From: Bacteroidales bacterium
GTDB taxonomy: Bacteria > Bacteroidota > Bacteroidia > Bacteroidales > UBA932
Direction: 5' to 3'
Length of the DNA: 50,901 nucleotides
Assembly: GCA_024401635.1 (NCBI GenBank)
Contig: JAKSKP010000007.1
Coordinates: 1-50,901 of the forward strand
This document shows positions 43,967 through 50,744 of this stretch, piece after piece. Under the pieces are notes generated by a model. It did no database searches and was not told where the DNA came from. It was given only the letters and a program-made list of their open reading frames with translations. The translations under genes were made by a program, and so were the position numbers. The stretch's first letter is position 1. Each line of letters opens with the position of its first letter.

Positions 43967-44175
43967 TCTGATTTATTTCGCAATTCGCGATCTCCGGTTG
44001 AAATTTCCTGGACTTTCAGCGGTGACTCCGCCCGGAACTACCTGAAATTGCCGTAGTCGCACCAATCTCCCGGACCGGCCAGTGGCCGCTACCTTGAAGG
44101 AGATGACAAAAGACCCTCTTGTAAAAAGGCAAAATCAAGACGGGACAATTATTAACAAGTTAAAATTTAACAGAA
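43967..44175 (+). ncRNA. Candidate structured leader between rpsI and rpsB
   Basis: This 209-base gap has no gene but several nested stems: TTTCAG/CTGAAA (44014-44019, 44042-44047), GCGG/CCGC (44019-44022, 44028-44031), CGGCC/GGCCG (44076-44080, 44084-44088) and an outer ATCTCC/GGAGAT (44065-44070, 44099-44104). A second ATCTCC at 43990-43995 could pair with the same GGAGAT. The AT-rich last 55 bases contain no -7 consensus. S2 controls its own operon through an mRNA leader in other bacteria; the same role here is inference. Confidence 0.4.
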
Positions 44176-45141
44176 ATGCCTAGAACAAATTTCCAAGAAT
44201 TGCTTGATGCAGGTGTTCACTTCGGACACATGGCACGCAAGTGGAATCCCAAGATGGCTCCTTATATCTTCGACCAGCAGAAGGGAATCCACATCATCGA
44301 CCTGCATAAAAGTATAGTAAAAATCGACGAGGCTGCAGCTGCCGCCAAACAGCTTGCACGCAGCGGTCGCAAGATCCTGTTCGTCGCCACAAAGAAACAG
44401 GCCAAAGACATCGTGGCTGAGAAAGCCGCCGCTGTCGGAATGCCTTACGTGACTGAGCGCTGGCCCGGTGGAATGCTCACCAACTTCATGACCATACGCA
44501 AGGCAGTCAAGAAAATGAATACCATCGACAAGATGATTGAAGATGGAACATTCGACACTTTGGCAAAACGCGAGCGCCTTCAGGTTACCCGCCAGAGGGC
44601 AAAGCTCGAGAAGAACCTCGGTTCTATCAAAGACCTCAACCGTCTTCCTTCAGCACTTTTCGTAATTGACGTTCAGAAGGAAATCAACGCCGTTAAAGAG
44701 GCCAACCGCCTCAGCATTCCCGTAATCGCAATGGTTGATACTTGCTGCGATCCTACTCCGATCGATTACGTGATTCCCGCTAACGACGATGCCACAAAGA
44801 GTATCGCCATCATTATGGATGCCATCTGCGCAGCCATCAATGAGGGTCTCGAAGAGCGCAAACTCGAAAAAGACAAAGAAGGCGTAGAGGAAGGTGAGGC
44901 TACAGAAACAGCCGCAGCTCCCGCAGGCAAGAAGCTCCGCAGCCGCAAGACTGCAGCCGAAAAGCCCGCAGAAGAGACTCCCGCCGAGCAGGCAGCTCCT
45001 GCAGAGGCTCCCGTAGAGGAACCTGCAGCCGCTACCGAGCCTGAGGCAGCCGAAGCTCCCGCAGAGGAGAAGAAACCTGCCGCCAAGAAAACCACTACAA
45101 GGAAAACAACCAAGAAGGCAGAAGAGCCTAAAGCTGAATAA
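44176..45141 (+). CDS. rpsB: 30S ribosomal protein S2 with long acidic/basic tail
   Basis: S2 (321 aa) binds the small-subunit head-body junction. The core (about 1-235) is standard: NFQELLDAGVHFGHMARKWNPKM, RWPGGMLTNFMTIRKAVKK, and VDTCCDPTPIDYVIPANDD. After residue 235 comes a tail of about 85 residues rich in Ala, Glu, Pro and Lys (AAEKPAEETPAEQAAP, KKTTTRKTTKKAE), likely disordered. Tails occur in other Bacteroidota S2 proteins but this is a long one. tsf follows after two bases. Confidence 0.97.
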   Translation: MPRTNFQELLDAGVHFGHMARKWNPKMAPYIFDQQKGIHIIDLHKSIVKIDEAAAAAKQLARSGRKILFVATKKQAKDIVAEKAAAVGMPYVTERWPGGMLTNFMTIRKAVKKMNTIDKMIEDGTFDTLAKRERLQVTRQRAKLEKNLGSIKDLNRLPSALFVIDVQKEINAVKEANRLSIPVIAMVDTCCDPTPIDYVIPANDDATKSIAIIMDAICAAINEGLEERKLEKDKEGVEEGEATETAAAPAGKKLRSRKTAAEKPAEETPAEQAAPAEAPVEEPAAATEPEAAEAPAEEKKPAAKKTTTRKTTKKAEEPKAE

Positions 45142-45143
45142 TT

Positions 45144-46145
45144 ATGGAAATCAAAGCATTAGACGTAAAGAAACTGCGTGATATGACTTCCGCAGGTATG
45201 ATGGACTGCAAGAAAGCCCTCGTTGAGGCCTGCGGCGACTTCGAGCGCGCAAAGGAGATTATCCGCGAGAAGGGTAAGCTCGTTGCCGAGAAGCGTGCGG
45301 ACCGTACGACTGCTGAAGGCAAGGTCATCGCTCTTACCGATGCGGCCGGCAAGAAAGCCGTCATCGTTGCTCTCGGTTGCGAGACCGACTTCGTTGCGAA
45401 GAATGCCGATTTCCAGAAACTTGCTGACGAAATAGCAAAGACTGCCATCGAGAACTTCCCCGCCGACACTACGGCTCTCCTCGCTTGCAAGCTTTCCAAC
45501 GGCCAGACCGTTGAGGCTGCCATCACCGAGCAGACCGGCAAGACGGGTGAGAAGCACAGCCTTGCTTTCTATACCACGGCTACAGCCGACCACGTCGTTG
45601 TCTACAACCACGTGATCAACGGCAAGCTCTCAGCTGTCGTAGGTTTCAACAAAGGCGTTCTCGCCGAGCTTGGCAAAGGCGTTGCAATGCAGGTGGCTTC
45701 AATGAAACCCGTGTCAATCAGCGCAGCTGACTGCCCCAAGGAAGTAGTTGAGCAGGAGAAAGCCGTTGCAGTCGAGAAGACCAAGGAAGAGCAGGTCAAA
45801 AAGGCTATCGAGGCCGCACTCAAGAAAGCCGGCATCAACCCCGCCCACGTTGACAGTGAGGACCACATCGAGTCCAATCAGGCCAAGGGCTGGATTACTG
45901 CCGAGATAGCTGCCAAGGCCCGCGAGATCATCAAGACCGTAGGTGAGGAGAAAGCAAAGAACCTTCCTGCACAGATGATCGAGCAGATTGCCAATGGCCG
46001 CGTTGCCAAGTTCTTCAAGGAGAACACTCTTGAGGAGCAGGAATATCAGATGGGTGACGGCAAGGTTTCAGTCAAGGATCATATGAAGACCATTGACCCC
46101 GAGGCTAAGATCGTTGTCTTCAAGCGTTTCAGCCTGAACGACTAA
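45144..46145 (+). CDS. tsf: Elongation factor Ts
   Basis: EF-Ts (333 aa) recharges EF-Tu by exchanging GDP for GTP. The N-terminal UBA-like domain (VKKLRDMTSAGMMDCKKAL) and the EF-Tu contact motif GCETDFVAKN (about 77-86) are present, as are the two core domains and the C-terminal module. It is the last gene of the rplM operon and is followed by a strong terminator. Confidence 0.97.
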   Translation: MEIKALDVKKLRDMTSAGMMDCKKALVEACGDFERAKEIIREKGKLVAEKRADRTTAEGKVIALTDAAGKKAVIVALGCETDFVAKNADFQKLADEIAKTAIENFPADTTALLACKLSNGQTVEAAITEQTGKTGEKHSLAFYTTATADHVVVYNHVINGKLSAVVGFNKGVLAELGKGVAMQVASMKPVSISAADCPKEVVEQEKAVAVEKTKEEQVKKAIEAALKKAGINPAHVDSEDHIESNQAKGWITAEIAAKAREIIKTVGEEKAKNLPAQMIEQIANGRVAKFFKENTLEEQEYQMGDGKVSVKDHMKTIDPEAKIVVFKRFSLND

Positions 46146-46165
46146 ACTCGCTGTCCAATATATTG

Positions 46166-46203
46166 AAAGGTCGGTCAAAACTGTTTTTGACCGACTTTTT
46201 TTT
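46166..46203 (+). terminator. Intrinsic terminator after tsf
   Basis: GTCGGTCAAAA (46170-46180) pairs with TTTTGACCGAC (46185 onward to 46194), and a run of eight or nine T residues follows. It closes the rplM-rpsI-rpsB-tsf operon. Confidence 0.85.
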
Positions 46204-46204
46204 G

Positions 46205-46212
46205 TATTTTTG
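46205..46212 (+). promoter_or_regulatory. -7 box for the epimerase gene
   Basis: TATTTTTG fits TAnnTTTG and directly follows the terminator T tract. Transcription near 46219 would exclude the ATG at 46216 and favour the start at 46234. Confidence 0.5.
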
Positions 46213-46233
46213 TCAATGCAAGACTGTGACGTT

Positions 46234-47415
46234 ATGGATACTTTGAAGAACAGGTTGAAGGCGGAGCTGGAAGGAAATATACTTCCGTTCTGGATTGAAA
46301 ATATGCAGGATCCCCGTGGAGGGTTTTACGGACGTATTGACGGAAAGGGCGTTCTGGATGCATCGGCTCCGAAGGGAGCCATCCTCAATGCACGCATATT
46401 GTGGACCTTCTCATCCGCCTGCCGCATATCGGGTGATGAGCGGTATCGCGGGATGGCGGACAGGGCATACCTATATATAAGAGACCATTTCATTGACAGG
46501 GAGTACGGCGGAGTTTACTGGAGTCTTGACGCGGATGGCCGTCCCCTGGAGGACAAGAAGCAGTTCTATGCCATTGCCTTCACCATATACGCCCTGGCCG
46601 AGTACAGCCGCATCAGCACCGATCCTGCAGTTCTGGATATGGCCGCAAGCCTTTACAGGACAATAGAGGACCACAGTCTGGACTCCGCCGGCAAAGGTTA
46701 TCTCGAAGCGTGCACCAGGGAGTGGGGGACGATAGCGGATATGCGGCTCAGCGACAAGGACCAGAACGATGCCCGCACGATGAACACGCATCTCCATATA
46801 CTTGAGGCATATGCCGGCCTGTATCGGGTGTGGAAGGCTCCTGAACTTAAGGCTTCGCTGAGGCGTATCATAGATATCTTCCTTGACAGGATCATCAGGA
46901 ATGACGCCCATCTGGGCCTGTTCTTCGGCGAGGACTGGGAGTCCCATTCCACGGCTTTTTCCTACGGACACGACATAGAGACGTCCTGGCTCATCTATGA
47001 AGCCGCCGAGGTCCTCGGGGACAGTGATGTCATCGATAAAGTGAAGGCCGTATCATCCCGTATGGCGCTTGCTGCAATGGAAGGCTTCACGCCGGAAGGA
47101 GGTATGGAGAATGAGTATGACCCCTCGAGCGGTCACCGCGATGCGGGGCGTGACTGGTGGGTTCAGGCGGAGACTGTCGTCGGCTGCGTGAACCAGTACC
47201 AGTTGACAGGGGATGCGGCGTGGCTGGAAAGGGCCGGAGCGCAGTGGAGGTTCATAGAAAAGTATATCCTCTGCCCTGATGGCGAATGGTATTGGAGCGC
47301 AATACCCTCAGCGGACGGTTTCGTCCCCAATACGGACGATGACAGGGCCGGCTTCTGGAAATGCCCCTACCACAACGGCCGTATGTGCATGGAAATCATA
47401 AGCCGTCTTTCCTGA
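46234..47415 (+). CDS. Cellobiose 2-epimerase (AGE family)
   Basis: This 393-aa cytoplasmic enzyme belongs to the N-acylglucosamine 2-epimerase superfamily with an (alpha/alpha)6 barrel. Arg54 (ILNARILWTFS), His188 (NTHLHILEAYA), His246/Glu249 (YGHDIETSWL) and His380 (CPYHNGRMCMEI) have the spacing of the catalytic set of Ruminococcus cellobiose 2-epimerase, which converts cellobiose or 4-O-mannosyl-glucose forms at the reducing-end glucose. In Bacteroidales such enzymes serve mannan breakdown. No mannan genes are adjacent. The start at 46234 is preferred; 46216 and a TTG at 46210 are upstream but overlap the promoter. Confidence 0.88.
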   Translation: MDTLKNRLKAELEGNILPFWIENMQDPRGGFYGRIDGKGVLDASAPKGAILNARILWTFSSACRISGDERYRGMADRAYLYIRDHFIDREYGGVYWSLDADGRPLEDKKQFYAIAFTIYALAEYSRISTDPAVLDMAASLYRTIEDHSLDSAGKGYLEACTREWGTIADMRLSDKDQNDARTMNTHLHILEAYAGLYRVWKAPELKASLRRIIDIFLDRIIRNDAHLGLFFGEDWESHSTAFSYGHDIETSWLIYEAAEVLGDSDVIDKVKAVSSRMALAAMEGFTPEGGMENEYDPSSGHRDAGRDWWVQAETVVGCVNQYQLTGDAAWLERAGAQWRFIEKYILCPDGEWYWSAIPSADGFVPNTDDDRAGFWKCPYHNGRMCMEIISRLS

Positions 47416-47471
47416 CGTTCCTGCGGGGCAAATGAAACGTGTATATCCGCAATAATGATGGATATTCAATG

Positions 47472-47501
47472 TTGCTTTTTCATAAAAAAGTCGTAAGTTT
47501 G
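47472..47501 (+). promoter_or_regulatory. Promoter for the AT-rich lipoprotein gene
   Basis: TTG (47472-47474), a 19-base spacer and TAAGTTTG (47494-47501) form a good promoter. The start near 47508 would give a leader of about 140 bases containing the perfect hairpin at 47544-47577. Confidence 0.6.
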
Positions 47502-47543
47502 TACCAGTTCTTCTATGATTATCTAAACGGATGATAGCGAGTC

Positions 47544-47577
47544 CCCCGGTATGGAATTATCGAATTCCATACCGGGG
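47544..47577. repeat. Perfect 15-bp inverted repeat with ATCG loop
   Basis: The arms at 47544-47558 and 47563-47577 are perfect complements (CCCCGGTATGGAATT type) around a 4-base loop, and are followed by A and seven G residues (47579-47585). There is no T tract, so it is not an ordinary terminator. It lies in the leader of the lipoprotein gene and at the left edge of the AT-rich patch. Confidence 0.85.
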
Positions 47578-47647
47578 AGGGGGGGTAAAATGCTTATTAT
47601 TAAATAGTTGCAAGACACTCCCTTGCAAAACACGTAATGCTTTTTTT

Positions 47648-48592
47648 ATGAAAAAAACATTTTTAGTTACTGCTACAATTGTTATCGCAGTTCTCTCTCT
47701 CGTGGGATGTAACAAAGGGTCAAAAAATGGTTCTCCCAATGATGTGCAACAAGAAAATTCTGTTAACGTTTGTAATTCTCCCCTTTTATCTGATTTGTCC
47801 GCTCTCAACAGTTCAATAGAAAATGATATGGGCATATCTACAAAGGCCACTGCCAAACAAGTGGCTTCGATAGCAATTGCAGATATTGGCGGAGCTGTCA
47901 GTGGTGCAAAAGGTGGTGCAAAAATTGGCGCAATGGTAGGAACTTTTTTTGGCAATCCTATAACTGGATCTGTTTTTGGAGCCTTTCTGGGTGGAGTAGC
48001 TTGTGGGGCCTTTTGCTCGTGGGCAGCCTCACCTGACACGAAGGCTGGTATCAAACAAATGGAGTATTCCGTTGTTTCAGAAACATGTATTACAGCTATT
48101 AATCAGGTGGACAAGATTCAATTTAATGATTTTGATAAAGTAATTAATCCTAAAAAGTCTATCATTGAGAAAACCATAATAGATGATTCAGCTTTGAAGG
48201 TTGGCAAATTACATAATGTTGTTCTTGCAAGTTTAAATGGAGAAATCCAGTTAGACAACAATATTGTCATTGAAAACGATGAAACAGCACTTTCAGAATC
48301 AATCTTATCTTCGGCTGAAATGAAAGAGTTGTTTTCTACAGTAACGACAAATATTGCAAATGGAAACTATTTGTTTGATAATTCTTTATCAGTTGCCGTA
48401 GTCTCTTTGTTCAATGAAGTATTACAAAAATGTGCGGAAAATTGTGAAGATGTTTCTACGATAATTAATAAATATCAGTCAATCGTCACAGAATCTACCG
48501 AATTAACCGAGGAAGAAAAGTCATTTGTAAGCATGGCCTTTTCAACCGCATTATATAGTTTTAATTATTGGGCAAATTCTTCGTCAAACTAA
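47648..48592 (+). CDS. Glycine-zipper lipoprotein of unknown function
   Basis: I do not recognise this 314-aa protein. It has a clear lipoprotein signal (LSLVGCNKG, Cys near 20). A Gly/Ala-rich stretch follows at about residues 80-135 (VSGAKGGAKIGAMVGTFFG and FGAFLGGVACGAF), which could form membrane-inserting zipper helices. The rest is helical and acidic. Codon use and base composition are AT-rich, unlike the neighbours, suggesting acquisition by transfer. The ATG at 47648 starts the signal peptide; the frame is open back to 47531 through the hairpin but that part shows no protein-like features. A membrane-protein gene follows after eight bases. Confidence 0.75.
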   Translation: MKKTFLVTATIVIAVLSLVGCNKGSKNGSPNDVQQENSVNVCNSPLLSDLSALNSSIENDMGISTKATAKQVASIAIADIGGAVSGAKGGAKIGAMVGTFFGNPITGSVFGAFLGGVACGAFCSWAASPDTKAGIKQMEYSVVSETCITAINQVDKIQFNDFDKVINPKKSIIEKTIIDDSALKVGKLHNVVLASLNGEIQLDNNIVIENDETALSESILSSAEMKELFSTVTTNIANGNYLFDNSLSVAVVSLFNEVLQKCAENCEDVSTIINKYQSIVTESTELTEEEKSFVSMAFSTALYSFNYWANSSSN

Positions 48593-48600
48593 CTAAAACG

Positions 48601-48930
48601 ATGAAAAAGTCAGAGTTGATGTTTAATATTGGCCTGCTATTGTTGCCGATAGCATTGATTGTCAGGAATGAAACAATCTCTTTTTGCTTGATGATTGTAG
48701 CCCTTTTGTTGATATTGGCAGGAACCGTTATGTTCATAGTGAAACTCAAAAGAGGGGAATTACCGCTGTCAGATTTTATGAAAATTTCAATACAAGATGT
48801 CATTGCATTTTTTGCATCAGCTTGTATTTGGTGGTTTGCAAGCCGGATCTGCGGAATATTGTTCTTGATTATAGCAGTTTCTCTTCTGTGCGGTTTCTTT
48901 ATTCAAAGAAAGAGAGCAATGATAGAATAA
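48601..48930 (+). CDS. Small four-helix membrane protein
   Basis: This 109-aa protein of unknown family has four predicted membrane segments (LMFNIGLLLLPIALIV, FCLMIVALLLILAGTVMFIV, VIAFFASACIWWFA, CGILFLIIAVSLLCGFF) and short charged loops. It lies eight bases after the AT-rich lipoprotein gene, shares its composition and is probably co-transcribed. The pairing of a zipper lipoprotein with a small membrane protein resembles toxin/immunity layouts, but nothing proves it. The ATG at 48601 is chosen as the one giving a short basic N-terminus. Confidence 0.7.
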   Translation: MKKSELMFNIGLLLLPIALIVRNETISFCLMIVALLLILAGTVMFIVKLKRGELPLSDFMKISIQDVIAFFASACIWWFASRICGILFLIIAVSLLCGFFIQRKRAMIE

Positions 48931-48974
48931 TGAAAGGGGGAATTAATGACTCTTAATATGTAAAAAACTTCCGG

Positions 48975-48995
48975 CAGAAAATCTTCTGATTTTTC
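48975..48995 (+). terminator. Weak hairpin with T tract after the membrane-protein gene
   Basis: CAGAA/TTCTG (48975-48979, 48984-48988) with an AATC loop is followed by ATTTTTCCC. The stem is only five pairs, so termination is uncertain. Confidence 0.35.
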
Positions 48996-49000
48996 CCTTT

Positions 49001-49177
49001 TCATAAACGAAACCCCGGCTGGAAGTAGCTCCCGCCGGGGGTCGTTCGGATATGTCCTGAATCTAAGAGATTCTTGTTGTGTTTCTTCCTGTCCTTTACG
49101 GGAGGAACGATGCCGAGGCTGATGATTTCCTCACGCATCTTGCAGAGGTGCTCGTAAGGAGCCTGGAGGTTTGCCAT
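49001..49177 (-). CDS. Possible small protein or gene remnant (58 aa)
   Basis: The 323-base gap between 48931 and 49253 holds a minus-strand frame with protein-like composition: MANLQAPYEHLCKMREEI at the start, SLGIVPPVKDRKKHNKN in the middle and PGGSYFQPGFRL at the end (TGA at 49001-49003). The frame stays open upstream of the ATG to about 49263 with further basic, Pro-rich sequence but no other ATG, so this may be the 3' end of a broken gene. I do not recognise the family. A GCCGGGG/CCCCGGC stem (49013-49019, 49034-49040) lies near its end. The next gene is divergent. Confidence 0.35.
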   Translation of the reverse strand: MANLQAPYEHLCKMREEIISLGIVPPVKDRKKHNKNLLDSGHIRTTPGGSYFQPGFRL

Positions 49178-49240
49178 TTCATGGGCAGTTCCCTTGGGCT
49201 GTTTTGCTGGCCGGGTCGGATAACGTTGCGGTTTTTTTCG

Positions 49241-49248
49241 TAGATTTG
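49241..49248 (+). promoter_or_regulatory. -7 box for the DUF3237 gene
   Basis: TAGATTTG fits TAnnTTTG but ends only five bases before the ATG, implying an almost leaderless mRNA if used. No -33 element was found at the right distance. Confidence 0.4.
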
Positions 49249-49253
49249 CAGCG

Positions 49254-49799
49254 ATGAAAACTTATATCAAGACATTTTCCCTGGCCGTTGCGGCACTTTT
49301 TGTGTCAGCAGCCGTTTTTGCCAATGATGCGGTAGGCATGGAGGCACCCGATACGGCACCTGCCGGGGCTCCCGCAGCCCCTGAACTTGAATTCGTAGTA
49401 CAGCTGCGCGTGGCTTTGGGCCAGGCTTACAGTGTCGGCAAGACCACACACGGGACCAGAACCATCATTCCGATTACCGGCGGGACGTTCGAAGGGCCGG
49501 ACATCAAGGGTGAAGTCCTGCCCGGCGGTGCGGACTATCAGATGGCCGATGCCGCTACGGGCCACGTCGAGGTCGAGGCAATCTATTGCATCCGTACCGA
49601 TGACGGTGTTACCATACACGTCCGTAACAGCGGTATCATCAACATGAGCCAGGACGGATTGTACTTCACCTGTGCACCAAAATTCGAGGCTCCGGCCGAC
49701 AGCAGGTACAGTTGGCTGAACAACAAGCTTTTCATTTGCCGTCCTGGATTCGGCGGCCCCGATGGCAGCATCGTTCTGAATGTCTGGGTCGTGAAATGA
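49254..49799 (+). CDS. Exported DUF3237 family protein
   Basis: This 181-aa protein has a signal peptide (LAVAALFVSAAVFANDA), an Ala/Pro-rich linker (PDTAPAGAPAAPELE) and a DUF3237 beta-barrel domain with ELEFVVQLRVALGQAYSVG, GTRTIIPITGGTFEGPDIKG, VLPGGADYQ and TDDGVTIHVRNSG. DUF3237 proteins are small, of unknown biochemical role, and usually lack a signal peptide. The predicted location here is therefore the periplasm or outside the cell. It is 42 bases before the esterase gene and may be co-transcribed. Confidence 0.87.
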   Translation: MKTYIKTFSLAVAALFVSAAVFANDAVGMEAPDTAPAGAPAAPELEFVVQLRVALGQAYSVGKTTHGTRTIIPITGGTFEGPDIKGEVLPGGADYQMADAATGHVEVEAIYCIRTDDGVTIHVRNSGIINMSQDGLYFTCAPKFEAPADSRYSWLNNKLFICRPGFGGPDGSIVLNVWVVK

Positions 49800-49841
49800 C
49801 CATATGAATTGATAAATATTAATCTTCAAGTATTGAATTGT

Positions 49842-50744
49842 ATGCGCAACTTATTCAGGTATCATAGTATAATCAGTATGGCATTTGTTGCCGTGGCTGC
49901 CTCATTTGCGGTATCGTCCTGCAAATCGAAAACGATTGTTCCACCTGTTCCGTACGAGACGGTGGCAGTCAATGACATCGTGATAGAATCGGTATATATC
50001 ACAGACAAGGATTATGACTGCCCCTTCAATGTCATTCTCCCTTCAGATTACAAGACTTCCGGCAAGAAATATCCGGTGCTGTATCTTCTTCACGGTATGT
50101 CGAACGACAACTATGCCTGGCAGAGGAGCGGCAATGTGGTCGAACTTACGGAGGTCGCCGTGAACAAAGGCGTGATAAACCCTTTCATAATTGTACTGCC
50201 CAATGCCTATATGACATTTTATGTCGATGACCTGGACTGGTCGGGCATTCCTGTTTTTGAGATGTATCCGAAACTCAAGTTCGAGAGCTTCTTCACAAAA
50301 GAATTGCAACCGTACGTCGAGAAGAATTTCCCTGTTATGACAGACAGGGAGCATACGGCAGTCGCAGGACTTTCCATGGGCGGCTACGGAGCGTCCTACT
50401 ATGCTTTCAACTATCCTGAGAAGTATTCATACTGCGCGTCTTTCAGCGGCGCCGTCAGCGGAGGGGACTGGACAGGCATCACGGATGTGCTTCCTTCAGT
50501 GGAGGATATTTTCAAGAGAAAAGGCTATGATTCGAAATCGTTCCCCTCTCTTCCCGAATATGTAATGGACTGCGGTGAAGATGACATCATCTGCGGCGGA
50601 TTCAACGATGAAACGGACGAATACCTCAAAAGCATCAATTTCCCTCACGTGTACAGGTCATTCCCCGGTGGACACGAGTGGGATTACTGGATCGCGGCAT
50701 ACCAGAGGATGCTCCCCGAATTGGCCAGACATTTCAACAAATAA
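49842..50744 (+). CDS. Esterase D/CE1-like lipoprotein hydrolase
   Basis: This 300-aa alpha/beta hydrolase has a lipoprotein signal (FAVSSCKSK). Its catalytic Ser is in AGLSMGGYG, an oxyanion segment is in YLLHGMSNDNYAW, and the probable catalytic His is in FPGGHEWDYW. The best match is the esterase family PF00756, whose secreted members include feruloyl and acetyl-xylan esterases of PULs and S-formylglutathione hydrolases. The lipobox suggests action on an extracellular or periplasmic ester. The ATG at 49842 starts the signal; a TTG 33 bases upstream is in frame but unlikely. Confidence 0.9.
   Translation: MRNLFRYHSIISMAFVAVAASFAVSSCKSKTIVPPVPYETVAVNDIVIESVYITDKDYDCPFNVILPSDYKTSGKKYPVLYLLHGMSNDNYAWQRSGNVVELTEVAVNKGVINPFIIVLPNAYMTFYVDDLDWSGIPVFEMYPKLKFESFFTKELQPYVEKNFPVMTDREHTAVAGLSMGGYGASYYAFNYPEKYSYCASFSGAVSGGDWTGITDVLPSVEDIFKRKGYDSKSFPSLPEYVMDCGEDDIICGGFNDETDEYLKSINFPHVYRSFPGGHEWDYWIAAYQRMLPELARHFNK

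Noticed and set aside
47531-47647. In-frame 39-codon extension upstream of the AT-rich lipoprotein
   Set aside because: It reads through the palindrome, and the ATG at 47648 directly begins a clean lipoprotein signal peptide.
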